Shown here: positions 54,429-63,279 of the stretch, one piece after another | Layout: every line of letters starts with the position of its first letter | Position numbering within the stretch: position 1 is the first letter of the stretch | Source of the DNA: Paludibacter sp. | GTDB lineage: Bacteria > Bacteroidota > Bacteroidia > Bacteroidales > Paludibacteraceae | DNA length: 64,000 nt | NCBI RefSeq assembly: GCF_009712605.1 | Contig: NZ_WASO01000015.1 | Span: 1-64,000 of the forward strand | Direction: 5' to 3' | Program-made: the position numbers and the translations under genes | The notes under the pieces: model-generated | The model's database searches: none | What the model was told of the DNA's origin: nothing | Seen by the model: the letters and a program-made list of their open reading frames with translations, nothing else

Positions 54429-57020
54429 ATGAAAATAAAATTCCTTTTGTTGATAAGTCTTTTCCCTCTTATATGTCAGGGACAAGTGGTGAGAAATCTG
54501 AAACAACTTTCAGACAGAGTGAATGTTACTTTATCGGATGGAACACTCAGCATAGCCCCATTGTCAGATAATGCTGTAAGAATAAAGTTTTACAAAGGTG
54601 CTGAAGATAACCTGCAGGAACTAGTGTTTACATCCAATGTCCCTACACCAGCCTTTAAAGTGCAGGAATCGGCTACTTCGGTGCAGCTGAAAGTCGCTAA
54701 AATTAGTGTCGCTGTCGATAAGCAATCGGGTAAGTTGTCGTTTTTTGATGCTACCGGTAAACCATTGGTGAATGAATCGGCAGGCTCCCGCAAGTTAGAG
54801 CCCGGCACCATTCAGGGCGAGCCCTGCTTTATGGTTGAACAAACGTTTGATTCTCCGGCCAATGAAGCAATTTTTGGGTTGGGGCAGTTTCAGGACGGGC
54901 ATTATAACCTGCGCGGCGTTGCCCGTCGTTTGACTCAGGTCAACACCCAGATTTCGATCCCGTTTATCTATTCCAGCCGGGGCTACGGTCTGTTGTGGCA
55001 TCAGTACGGTCTCACCGATTTCAATCCAGCCGACAATGCCATTGCCCTGAATAAACAGGAGCAGGCGGCTACCGGAACTCAGGAAGCAGAAGTAACTACG
55101 ACAGCTGGTACTCAAAAAGTATCTCAAAATCAATCGCTTTATAACGGAAAATTCAATGTTCCTCAGAATGGGGAATATTCGCTTTTTCTTGACCTTGGCG
55201 ATATGGGGAACCGTCATTTTGTATCCATCGATGGTAAACCGGTTGTCGATCAGAGTAATATGTGGCTGCCGCCTACCGTGGGCGCTTTGGTGCAGTTGAC
55301 TGCCGGAGAGCATCAGGTGCAGGTGTTGTGCAAATCCGATAACACGCCACATTTGTCGTGGAAGGCGCAATCTAATACTACAACTTTCCGTTCCCCGGTT
55401 GCCAAATCATTGGATTACGTGGTTTTCTCTGGCTCGGCTGACGATGTCATTGCTGCTTATCGCACCCTTTCGGGCAATGCCCCATTATTACCTCAATGGG
55501 CTTATGGCTTTTGGCAATGCCGCGAACGTTACTCATCAGGCAAGCAATTGGTAGAAACGATAGAAGAGTTTCGGAAACGCAATTTGCCCGTGGATGTGAT
55601 TGTGCAGGACTGGCAATATTGGGGCAATAATGGTTGGGGCGTGCCAAAATTCGATGAGAAGAATTATCCGAATCCCAAAGAATTTATCGGGAAACTGCAT
55701 GATTTGAATGCCCATTTCAATATTTCAATCTGGTCGAATCCCGATAAAAACTCGGATATAGGGAAAGAGTTTGTTGCCAAAAATCGCTTTATTCCGAATA
55801 CCAAATGGCTCGACTATTTTAATCCCGATACCAGAAAAGATTATTGGAGTGTATTGAAAACGAATATGTTCGATAACGGTGTGGATTCGTGGTGGATGGA
55901 TGCTGTTGAGCCTGAAAACGATGCCTTGAAAGGAGAAAAGACTACCTTTGGCATTGGCGACTTCTACCGCCTCACTTATCCCTATTTTGTGAGCAAATCC
56001 GTGTATGAAGGCCAACGTGCAACTTCCGACCAAAAGCGGGTGTGTATTCTTACTCGTTCGGCTTATTTGGGACAGCAACGCTATGGCATCATCAACTGGT
56101 CGGGCGATATTGGTGGAACCTGGGATACATTTAAACGCCAGATTGTAGCCGGATTAAATTATTCTGTTACCGGATTTCCTTACTGGACAACCGATATCGG
56201 AGGCTTTTTCCGTCCGGGGCGTTCGCAATACACCGATGAAAAGTATCAGGAACTATTGACTCGTTGGTTCCAATGGGGTGTCTTTAATCCGGTTTTCCGC
56301 ATACACGGCTACATGACCGAAACCGAACCGTGGAAATACGGACAAACGGTGGAGGACAACATGCGCAAAGCATTGGATTTGCGCTATAGCCTGATGCCGT
56401 ATATTTATTCCGAAGCTTGGCAAATTACCAAAAACGGTTCTACGCTGATGCGCCCGCTGGTAATGGATTTTAGTAACGATGCGTCTGCTTTGAAGTATCC
56501 ATACGAGTATATGTTTGGAAAATCGTTGCTTGTAGCGCCTGTTACCGAGGCCGGAGTGAAGGATTGGAAGACCTATCTTCCGCAGGCTGCCGCATGGTAC
56601 GATTTCCGCACAGGAGAGAAGTTGGAAGGAGGCAAGGAAACGGTCAGTACGGTTAGTCTGGATATGATTCCGGTTTACGTGAAAGCAGGAACCATTTTGC
56701 CCATTGGCCCCAAAGTTCAGTATGCCACCGAAAAAAAGTGGGATGACCTTGAAATCAGAGTTTATCCGGGAGCAAACGGCAGTTTTACTTTGTACGAAGA
56801 TGAAAATGATACCTACAATTACGAAAAAGGCGCGTTCTCAACCATTCGCTTTGTGTGGAATGATAAAGCTGGAACGCTCGCCATCGAAAATCGCAAAGGC
56901 TCTTATCCGGGTATGCTAACAAGCCGTCGTTTCCACATTGTTTTGGTGAATGGCAATGGTCAGAAAAGTATTAAGACTTTGGATTATTCAGGAAAGCAGA
57001 TGCAATTGAAGTTACAGTGA
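54429..57020 (+). CDS. GH31 alpha-xylosidase with PA14 insert
   Basis: This 863-residue secreted GH31 starts at the ATG at 54429; an upstream in-frame GTG at 54393 gives no signal peptide at its N terminus. It has a signal peptide (about 1-20), an N-terminal beta-sandwich carrying a PA14-like insert (about 225-335), and a TIM barrel with nucleophile Asp491 in WWMDAVEP and the acid Asp in WSGDIGGTW. C-terminal beta domains end with the conserved EKKWDDLEIRV segment. The PA14 insert is the architecture known from the Cellvibrio japonicus alpha-xylosidase Xyl31A. Substrates may be alpha-xylosyl groups on xyloglucan or complex arabinoxylan. Confidence 0.93.
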   Translation: MKIKFLLLISLFPLICQGQVVRNLKQLSDRVNVTLSDGTLSIAPLSDNAVRIKFYKGAEDNLQELVFTSNVPTPAFKVQESATSVQLKVAKISVAVDKQSGKLSFFDATGKPLVNESAGSRKLEPGTIQGEPCFMVEQTFDSPANEAIFGLGQFQDGHYNLRGVARRLTQVNTQISIPFIYSSRGYGLLWHQYGLTDFNPADNAIALNKQEQAATGTQEAEVTTTAGTQKVSQNQSLYNGKFNVPQNGEYSLFLDLGDMGNRHFVSIDGKPVVDQSNMWLPPTVGALVQLTAGEHQVQVLCKSDNTPHLSWKAQSNTTTFRSPVAKSLDYVVFSGSADDVIAAYRTLSGNAPLLPQWAYGFWQCRERYSSGKQLVETIEEFRKRNLPVDVIVQDWQYWGNNGWGVPKFDEKNYPNPKEFIGKLHDLNAHFNISIWSNPDKNSDIGKEFVAKNRFIPNTKWLDYFNPDTRKDYWSVLKTNMFDNGVDSWWMDAVEPENDALKGEKTTFGIGDFYRLTYPYFVSKSVYEGQRATSDQKRVCILTRSAYLGQQRYGIINWSGDIGGTWDTFKRQIVAGLNYSVTGFPYWTTDIGGFFRPGRSQYTDEKYQELLTRWFQWGVFNPVFRIHGYMTETEPWKYGQTVEDNMRKALDLRYSLMPYIYSEAWQITKNGSTLMRPLVMDFSNDASALKYPYEYMFGKSLLVAPVTEAGVKDWKTYLPQAAAWYDFRTGEKLEGGKETVSTVSLDMIPVYVKAGTILPIGPKVQYATEKKWDDLEIRVYPGANGSFTLYEDENDTYNYEKGAFSTIRFVWNDKAGTLAIENRKGSYPGMLTSRRFHIVLVNGNGQKSIKTLDYSGKQMQLKLQ

Positions 57021-57126
57021 TCTGATAAAGGAAAAGCTATTTGAGTAATTTAGCTTCGTCTTGCAGATTTTCTTCCATTGTAATGTACAGGATCGTATCG
57101 AGAAAAGTATTGTCCTGGTTGATGTT

Positions 57127-57174
57127 AAAAGCTGTGATACCCTTGCTGGTTTAGGCGGGTGTCACAGTTTTTTG
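57127..57174. terminator. Terminator between convergent GH31 and regulator
   Basis: Arms CTGTGATACCC (57132-57142) and GGGTGTCACAG (57157-57167) pair with one T-G wobble. AAAA lies before the left arm and TTTTTT after the right arm. It should end GH31 transcription, and its flanking A/T tracts may also serve the minus-strand gene, whose stop lies at 57176. Confidence 0.75.
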
Positions 57175-57175
57175 C

Positions 57176-60055
57176 TTATAATTCAAACAGCTGTTGCACG
57201 ATTTCGTCATTGGCATTGTCGCGATAACGAGCCACAAAATCTTTGGGAGACATGTTGAAATAGCTCTTAAATGATTTTGAGAAATAGGAAGGTTCCGAGA
57301 AACCCACCTCGTAGGCTACCTCCGAAATGGATATTTTGTCCTGAATAAGCATTAGTCCTGCTTTTTTCATGCGCACCGACTTTATCAGGTCGTTGGGCGA
57401 ACTTCCGAACAACTCCTTGGTGCGCCGGTACAGGTGAACGCGGCTCAAAGCGACTGCATGACTTAGTTCTTCTACGCCGAAATCCGCATCGGAGATGTGA
57501 CTCGAAATAGCATCCATCACTCTCTTTTTCAATTTGTCGTCTCCCGAGTCTACGGACTTGGATGGTTCAACCTGCTGCGATTGTATTACATTGAGGTAGT
57601 TCTCTTTGATACGAAGCATTTCGCCGATAACAGTACGTAATCGTTTTTTACTTCGCTGACGTATTTGATAGATGCGGTATTGGCTGTATACGAGCGAAAG
57701 GATGATGATGAAATAACACAGTTTGCTCCACCACGACCAATACCAGGGAGAGGTGATGATAACATCGATAGAAGTTTCGGTGGTTTGCAGGTTTTTGCCT
57801 TCGCTGATGCTTTGCACGCGGAGCGTATAGTGCCCCGGAGGCAGCTGGTTGTACACCGCCAGCGGATTGTCGGCCGTGGCCGAGTGCCACACGGATTCGT
57901 AACCTTTTAACTGATAAACGTAGCGAAGTTGAGAGGACGCTGCATAGTTGGGTGTGGTAAAGCGTATGGAAAAGGAGTTCTGATTATAGGGAAGGGTGAT
58001 GCGGGTTGCATAGCCTATTGCCGCATCAAGAAAGTTGTGACCGGCATTGAAGTCGTAGGTTATCGATTTTCCGTTTACATTGAGCGAACTAAAGTGTATC
58101 GGATTCCATTCAGTCTTGCTGTTGATGATTGAAACCGGATTGAAGGTGATAATTCCGTTATCGCCTCCGAAAGCGATTGTTCCGTTGGCATAGCAATATA
58201 CGGCGTTGCTGTGGAAGTCTCCTATTTTTCGGATGTCGTATGAAGCGAACAGGCGCATACTCTCACTTGCGGGGTCAAACCGTACGATCCCCTTATTGGT
58301 GCTCATCCAGATGGCATTGTCGTTGCCCGCAGCCAGTGCTAGCACCGAAATGGCTTTGTTGTCGGAATCTAACGAATAGTGCCGGCATGAATTATTTTTG
58401 TCATTGTACACAAACAGACCGTTGTTTGTGCCGATATATATTAATCCTTTGCTTTCAAGAAAGGTGCGTACCGAACTGTTGTCGATTGCTTCCAGTCGGT
58501 AGTTGTACAGACGATTTGTATTCGGATCGTAGCAGTCGCAGTTGGAGCTCCCTATCCATAAGCGGCCTTTTGAATCTAGTTTCAGTGCAAACACCCAGGG
58601 GCTGGCAATTGCGATGTGGCTCATTTCTCCCGAACGAAGGTCGATGCGATTAAGCCCCGTGCCGATGTTGGCGATGTACAATGCGTTGCGAGTCGGGTCG
58701 CATTCCAAATAGCAGCTGTTTTTGTTGATAATGTCTTTTGTGTCGGGAATCTTTTTTGCGACTCCGCGATCGTAGCAATAGAGCCCGCTTCCGTAGGTGG
58801 CTATCCATATTCTCCCTGTAGGGTCAGTCGTCATATGTTGTACGGCGTTGTTGCAGAAAGAGGGTAGGTGCAGTTGCTGCAGGTTATCGTAGCTTCTACC
58901 ATAGAAAACGCCATTGCCGTCGGTGCTGACCATGATGTTCCCGTTATTGGCATGGTTAAAAGAGGTGACCGCAGATTGAATAGGAATGGCGGATGCACCC
59001 GTAATTTGCTGAAAATTGAAATTGCCCGATGCCGATGGCACTACCAACATGCCCTTTTGATAGATGCCGATGTAAAGATTTCCCCAGCGATCTTCAATCA
59101 TGCTGTGGATTTTGCAATATGCCAGATCGAGCGGTGTATCCTGTATTTTGTAGTCGGTAATGGTATTTTTTGCAAGCTCTATTTTGCCGATGCCATTGCT
59201 TTCGCATCCAACCAGCAGTGTGCCGTCCCTGCGTTGTATCAGGCATTGAGCACTCGTGAATTTGGTGGGTTTCGATGTTAATTTTCTCAATTGACGTTTG
59301 CCTTCGTCGAAGATCAAAACTCCATTCCACTTATCGCATATCAGGAGTGTATGAGTCAATTTATCTTCGAGAAAATCGGTGATTTCCATGTCAGACGATT
59401 GTATGCCGAATCCTTTGGAGTTGATTGGCAGCGGACGAAAACTCTTCAGGTCAATCACCTCCAGGTTGGAGCCAACGACCCAGAGACGCGATTTGGAATC
59501 GACGTAGATGCGCCTTGGTACGATATTTTTCAGCGCTTGTCTGAGAGCGGCGGTGGCTTTCTCCGCCACTTTATGGGTTCGTATGTCGATAATGTAGAAG
59601 CCATCTATTCCGCTTCCGAGAAGCAATTGTTTGCCACCGGGTAAAAGTATGATGTCGGAAATAGTGATTGCTTTCCCTTTGCGTGAGGTATTATCATCTT
59701 CGTCCTTTTCCAGACGAATATGCTCGAAGGATTCTTTTTCGGGATGAAAAAGCTGTAAGCCGCGAGTGGTTCCGATCCAATATTGTCCCAGAGGATCGGT
59801 GGTGAAGCGATAGACGGTGTTGCTTCGTAATCTGTTTTGGCCTCTTGCTTCATAAAAGGAAGTCAGACCGAATCCGTCAAAACGGGCTAACCCGCCATAG
59901 TTGCAAATCCATATATTGCCTTTGTTATCCTGATTCATGAAGATGAACTGACTGCCCGGAAGGCCATCAGCGGAAGTAAACAGTCTTGCTCCCTGTGCCT
60001 GTACTTTGGTCAGCACACAGAATAAGAGCAGGGATAGCAAAAGCTTGTATTTCAT
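57176..60055 (-). CDS. Membrane-tethered AraC-type regulator with HTCS-like sensor, no kinase
   Basis: This 959-residue protein has a signal peptide (about 1-20), a periplasmic two-component-propeller sensor (about 25-680), a Y_Y_Y domain (about 695-760) and one membrane helix (about 768-790, in WSKLCYFIIILSLVYSQY). A basic linker of roughly 50 residues follows, then an AraC-type HTH (about 840-950) with ISEVAYEVGFSEPSYFSKSFKSYF. Unlike the HTCS at 6485, it has no HisKA H-box, no ATPase N or G boxes and no receiver. It therefore looks like a one-component transmembrane transcription factor, activating by ligand-driven conformational or dimer change. SusR is a precedent for a membrane-bound PUL activator, though not homologous in the sensor. 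Placed between two GH31 genes and divergent from one, it probably controls the distal enzyme genes. Confidence 0.88.
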   Translation of the reverse strand: MKYKLLLSLLLFCVLTKVQAQGARLFTSADGLPGSQFIFMNQDNKGNIWICNYGGLARFDGFGLTSFYEARGQNRLRSNTVYRFTTDPLGQYWIGTTRGLQLFHPEKESFEHIRLEKDEDDNTSRKGKAITISDIILLPGGKQLLLGSGIDGFYIIDIRTHKVAEKATAALRQALKNIVPRRIYVDSKSRLWVVGSNLEVIDLKSFRPLPINSKGFGIQSSDMEITDFLEDKLTHTLLICDKWNGVLIFDEGKRQLRKLTSKPTKFTSAQCLIQRRDGTLLVGCESNGIGKIELAKNTITDYKIQDTPLDLAYCKIHSMIEDRWGNLYIGIYQKGMLVVPSASGNFNFQQITGASAIPIQSAVTSFNHANNGNIMVSTDGNGVFYGRSYDNLQQLHLPSFCNNAVQHMTTDPTGRIWIATYGSGLYCYDRGVAKKIPDTKDIINKNSCYLECDPTRNALYIANIGTGLNRIDLRSGEMSHIAIASPWVFALKLDSKGRLWIGSSNCDCYDPNTNRLYNYRLEAIDNSSVRTFLESKGLIYIGTNNGLFVYNDKNNSCRHYSLDSDNKAISVLALAAGNDNAIWMSTNKGIVRFDPASESMRLFASYDIRKIGDFHSNAVYCYANGTIAFGGDNGIITFNPVSIINSKTEWNPIHFSSLNVNGKSITYDFNAGHNFLDAAIGYATRITLPYNQNSFSIRFTTPNYAASSQLRYVYQLKGYESVWHSATADNPLAVYNQLPPGHYTLRVQSISEGKNLQTTETSIDVIITSPWYWSWWSKLCYFIIILSLVYSQYRIYQIRQRSKKRLRTVIGEMLRIKENYLNVIQSQQVEPSKSVDSGDDKLKKRVMDAISSHISDADFGVEELSHAVALSRVHLYRRTKELFGSSPNDLIKSVRMKKAGLMLIQDKISISEVAYEVGFSEPSYFSKSFKSYFNMSPKDFVARYRDNANDEIVQQLFEL

Positions 60056-60181
60056 CCGTACAAAAGTGTTTTTTAGGTCAGATAGAATTGAGCTTCCGAA
60101 ATCATCGAAGCTAACTCACATGATGTTGTTCATTCGTGTTTGGTTCCTCAATAAACATGCTCGTTTCATAGTGAACAAAAA

Positions 60182-60289
60182 ATGGAATACAAATCTTGTT
60201 GCTACGATAACGTGGATGAAATTGACCAGAAAGAAGATGCCATCCGACTTGTATTTGAGGCTTTCAAAGGTACGGATATATTGGAATAA
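60182..60289 (+). CDS. Possible short ORF, 35 residues
   Basis: An ATG-initiated frame encodes an acidic, soluble-looking peptide with the segment VDEIDQKEDAIRLVFEAFKG. It has no signal peptide or membrane segment. It may be a tiny gene, the remnant of a longer gene, or chance. No ribosome-binding or promoter evidence supports it. Confidence 0.2.
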   Translation: MEYKSCCYDNVDEIDQKEDAIRLVFEAFKGTDILE

Positions 60290-60434
60290 TTCAAGGCAAT
60301 GGACTACTGTTTTTAAGTGTTGTCTAAGACTGAAAATGCGTAAAAAAGCGTGTTAATGGCCTGAAATTTAAGAAGTGTAACAAATTCACCACTTTTCTGT
60401 AACATAAGTACAAGTGGGCGTAGCAACTAAAATG

Positions 60435-60442
60435 TACTTTTG
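60435..60442 (+). promoter_or_regulatory. Candidate -7 element before second GH31
   Basis: TACTTTTG matches TAnnTTTG and lies 109 bases before the GH31 ATG, implying a leader of about 100 bases. The same 8-mer precedes GH8 at 16681. No TTTG at -33. Confidence 0.4.
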
Positions 60443-60550
60443 TGACGGAAAACATAAATAGGAAAACGGGGAAAGTGTCCGGTTTATGTTTTTGGATAGT
60501 GCAAACAATCAAAAGCCATATTCGATTATTAACTCAAATCTAAAAAAGTC

Positions 60551-62998
60551 ATGAAGTGTATTTTCTCTCTGCTATGCTTTGTCATGGTGTCGGTGATTAG
60601 TCTCCAGGCTCTGACCTTCCAAAAAACCGACCAGGGTGCTAAGTCAGTCATTAATTCTACCGGAGTTGAGGTCCGCTTTTACTCTCCCTCCATCGTGCGA
60701 ATACTGAAATGGCCTGCCGGAAGTGATTTCAACAAGCAAAGCCTTTCGGTGACGAAAACCCCTGAAAAAACAAAAATTTCGGTTGCGCAACAGGGTGACC
60801 GGCTTTTGCTGAAAAGTAGCAAAATGCTCGTTGTGCTGAACCTTAAAAACGGTACAGTGTCGTTTCAGGATGTCCGCGGCAATGCATTGCTGAACGAAAA
60901 AGAGCAAAGTGCCTCCTTCACTCCTTTCAACGATGCCGGAACCAAGACATATAGCGTGGGGCAGGAATTTTCACTCGATAAAGACGAAGCAATTTATGGT
61001 CTGGGACAGCAGCAAGGCGGCAAAATGTCGCAGCGCAATGTGACGCTCCACATGGTGCAGGGTAATACGGACGATTATGTGCCGTTTTTTGTCTCAACCA
61101 AAGGATATGGCCTGTTCTGGGATAACTATTCTCCTACCACCTTTGAAGATAAACCGGAAACCACTCTTTTTAAGTCGGACGTGGGCGATGGCATCGACTA
61201 CTATTTTATGGTGGGCGGCAGTCTGGATGGCTCGGTGGCCTGCATGCGCGACCTGACCGGTCAGGCTCCTATGTTTCCATTGTGGACGTATGGTTTTTGG
61301 CAGAGCAAAGAACGTTACAAAAGCCAGAACGAACTGGTGGGCGTTGTAAAAAAGTACAGAGAACTGGGAGTGCCTCTCGACGGGATTATTCAGGACTGGC
61401 AATACTGGGGCAATAACTACCTGTGGAATGCTATGGAATTTCTGAATACAGAATTTCCTCAACCGAAAAAGATGGTAGACGACATCCACAATATGAATGC
61501 ACACCTTATTATTTCGATCTGGTCGTCGTTCGGACCGCAAACAAAACAGTTCCGAGAAATGGAACCGAAAGGAATGTTGTTGAACTTCGGCACATGGCCA
61601 CAATCGGGGACGGAAGCATGGCCTCCCAACCGTGATTATCCGTCGGGCGTGCAACCGTATGACCCGTACAACCCAGAGGCTCGTGATATTTACTGGAAAT
61701 ACCTCAATAAAGGACTCTTTTCTCTGGGTATCGACGGTTGGTGGATGGATTCTACAGAACCAGATCATCTGGATTTCAAGCCTTCCGATTTTGACCTGAA
61801 AACCTATCTCGGCTCTTTCCGTAAAGTGCGCAACGCATTTCCGCTGATGGCCGTTGGCGGAGTTTCCGAACATCAGCGTGGTGTAAGTTCCGACAAGCGT
61901 GTATTCATTCTTACCCGTTCTGCCTTTGCCGGGCAACAACGCTACGGAGCTAATACCTGGTCGGGCGATGTGAACTCGTCATGGCAATCGTTACGGAATC
62001 AAATTCCTGCCGGACTTAATTTCTCATTGAGCGGTATTCCTTACTGGAACACTGATATAGGCGGATTTTTTGCCGGTAGCTACAACCGGGGCTGGAGCGA
62101 TGGAAGCGGAGCTAAGAATCCATTGTATCAGGAGTTGTATGTGAGATGGCTTCAGTTTGGAACATTCACGCCGATGATGCGTTCGCATGGGACTGATGTG
62201 CCCCGTGAAATATACAATTTCGGGACGAAAGGCGAGCCTATTTTCGATGCAATAGACAAATCGATTAACCTGCGTTATGCCATGTTGCCTTACATTTATT
62301 CTGCAGCATGGAGCGTAACCAAAGATCAGTCGACCATGATGCGCGCGCTGGCAATGGATTTTCAGGATAACAATGTTCGTAACATGAATGATGAGTACAT
62401 GTTTGGAAAATCTATTTTGGTTGCACCTGTCGTACATGCGCAATACACACCAGAAACGATTGTGAAAACCGACGAAAACTCGGGCTGGAACAAAAACGAC
62501 AAGAAAGACAACAAAGCCGTTGCGGTGGACTTTACCCAGCCAAAATTGGCAAAGACATACTTGCCAGCCGGGACGTCATGGTTTGATTTCTGGACGAATA
62601 CAAAATATAACGGCGGACAAGAAATTGAGCTTACCACCACGATAGATAAAATACCTTTGTTCGTAAAAGCAGGAAGCATCATTCCTTTTGGTCCTAAGGT
62701 ACAATTTGCAACTGAAAAGAAATGGGATGACCTTGAAATCCGCGTTTTTGAAGGAGCAAACGGAGAATTCACGTTGTACGAAGACGAAAACGATAACTAC
62801 AATTACGAAAAAGGGATTTACTCTACCATTACCTTCAAATGGGATGATAAATCGAAAAGCCTGACTATTGCCGACCGCAAAGGAACGTTCCCGGGCATGC
62901 TTGCAGAACGGAAATTCCACGTTGTGAAAATTGCAGCTAATGGCAATAAGACAGAAAAAGAGGTGGTTTACAATGGTAAAAAAGTGACGGTTAAATAA
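60551..62998 (+). CDS. GH31 alpha-xylosidase-like enzyme
   Basis: This 815-residue secreted GH31 has a signal peptide (about 1-20), an N-terminal beta-sandwich with no PA14 insert, and a TIM barrel with nucleophile Asp400 in WWMDSTEPD and the acid Asp in WSGDVNSSW. It has an extra loop around NFGTWPQSGTEAWPP and a C-terminal beta domain. The last hundred residues are very similar to the GH31 at 54429 (EKKWDDLEIRV, FTLYEDEND, NYEKG), so the two are paralogues. Absence of PA14 and different loops suggest another linkage or chain-length preference. It is divergent from the kinase-less regulator. Confidence 0.92.
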   Translation: MKCIFSLLCFVMVSVISLQALTFQKTDQGAKSVINSTGVEVRFYSPSIVRILKWPAGSDFNKQSLSVTKTPEKTKISVAQQGDRLLLKSSKMLVVLNLKNGTVSFQDVRGNALLNEKEQSASFTPFNDAGTKTYSVGQEFSLDKDEAIYGLGQQQGGKMSQRNVTLHMVQGNTDDYVPFFVSTKGYGLFWDNYSPTTFEDKPETTLFKSDVGDGIDYYFMVGGSLDGSVACMRDLTGQAPMFPLWTYGFWQSKERYKSQNELVGVVKKYRELGVPLDGIIQDWQYWGNNYLWNAMEFLNTEFPQPKKMVDDIHNMNAHLIISIWSSFGPQTKQFREMEPKGMLLNFGTWPQSGTEAWPPNRDYPSGVQPYDPYNPEARDIYWKYLNKGLFSLGIDGWWMDSTEPDHLDFKPSDFDLKTYLGSFRKVRNAFPLMAVGGVSEHQRGVSSDKRVFILTRSAFAGQQRYGANTWSGDVNSSWQSLRNQIPAGLNFSLSGIPYWNTDIGGFFAGSYNRGWSDGSGAKNPLYQELYVRWLQFGTFTPMMRSHGTDVPREIYNFGTKGEPIFDAIDKSINLRYAMLPYIYSAAWSVTKDQSTMMRALAMDFQDNNVRNMNDEYMFGKSILVAPVVHAQYTPETIVKTDENSGWNKNDKKDNKAVAVDFTQPKLAKTYLPAGTSWFDFWTNTKYNGGQEIELTTTIDKIPLFVKAGSIIPFGPKVQFATEKKWDDLEIRVFEGANGEFTLYEDENDNYNYEKGIYSTITFKWDDKSKSLTIADRKGTFPGMLAERKFHVVKIAANGNKTEKEVVYNGKKVTVK

Positions 62999-63051
62999 TA
63001 GAGGTTATTTCGGATAGATTATTACGAAATTGATTAATACTATTTTGTTCA

Positions 63052-63215
63052 GACCTCTCCTCCTAGACTCCTCTCTCAAGGAGAGGAGGAGTACGACGGT
63101 AACAATTTGATATAAAGCTTATTAATACAGATGTGAAGCCCCTCTCTTCGGGAGAGGGGTTTGGGTCTGACGATAAATATCTGACTCCGACACGAAGTCG
63201 TCGTGAGGAGAGGTC
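63052..63215. repeat. Inverted-repeat intergenic element
   Basis: Perfect 11-base ends GACCTCTCCTC (63052-63062) and GAGGAGAGGTC (63205-63215) bound a 164-base element. Inside are hairpins CTCCTCTC/GAGAGGAG (about 63068-63089) and CCCCTCTC/GAGAGGGG (63139-63159, loop TTCGG). It looks like the dispersed repeats common between Bacteroidetes genes. No coding potential. Confidence 0.75.
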
Positions 63216-63279
63216 AAATGCTGAAATTAAGAAATAAATTAAACGGTATAATTTCTAATAACCCGCATAAGAAAATCAA

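Larger units (their letters stand above)
60056..60550. promoter_or_regulatory. Divergent control region, regulator and GH31
   Basis: This 495-base region lies between divergent starts. It holds an exact TAnnTTTG (60435-60442) facing GH31 and a short protein-like frame (60182-60289). No clear inverted-repeat operator was found. The minus-strand side has only CACTTTTG five bases from the regulator ATG, too close to act as a -7. Confidence 0.5.

Noticed and set aside
58177-58653. Plus-strand open frame opposite the regulator sensor.
   Set aside because: It is Cys/Arg/Ser-rich antisense of the propeller repeats, with no start signal or domain.
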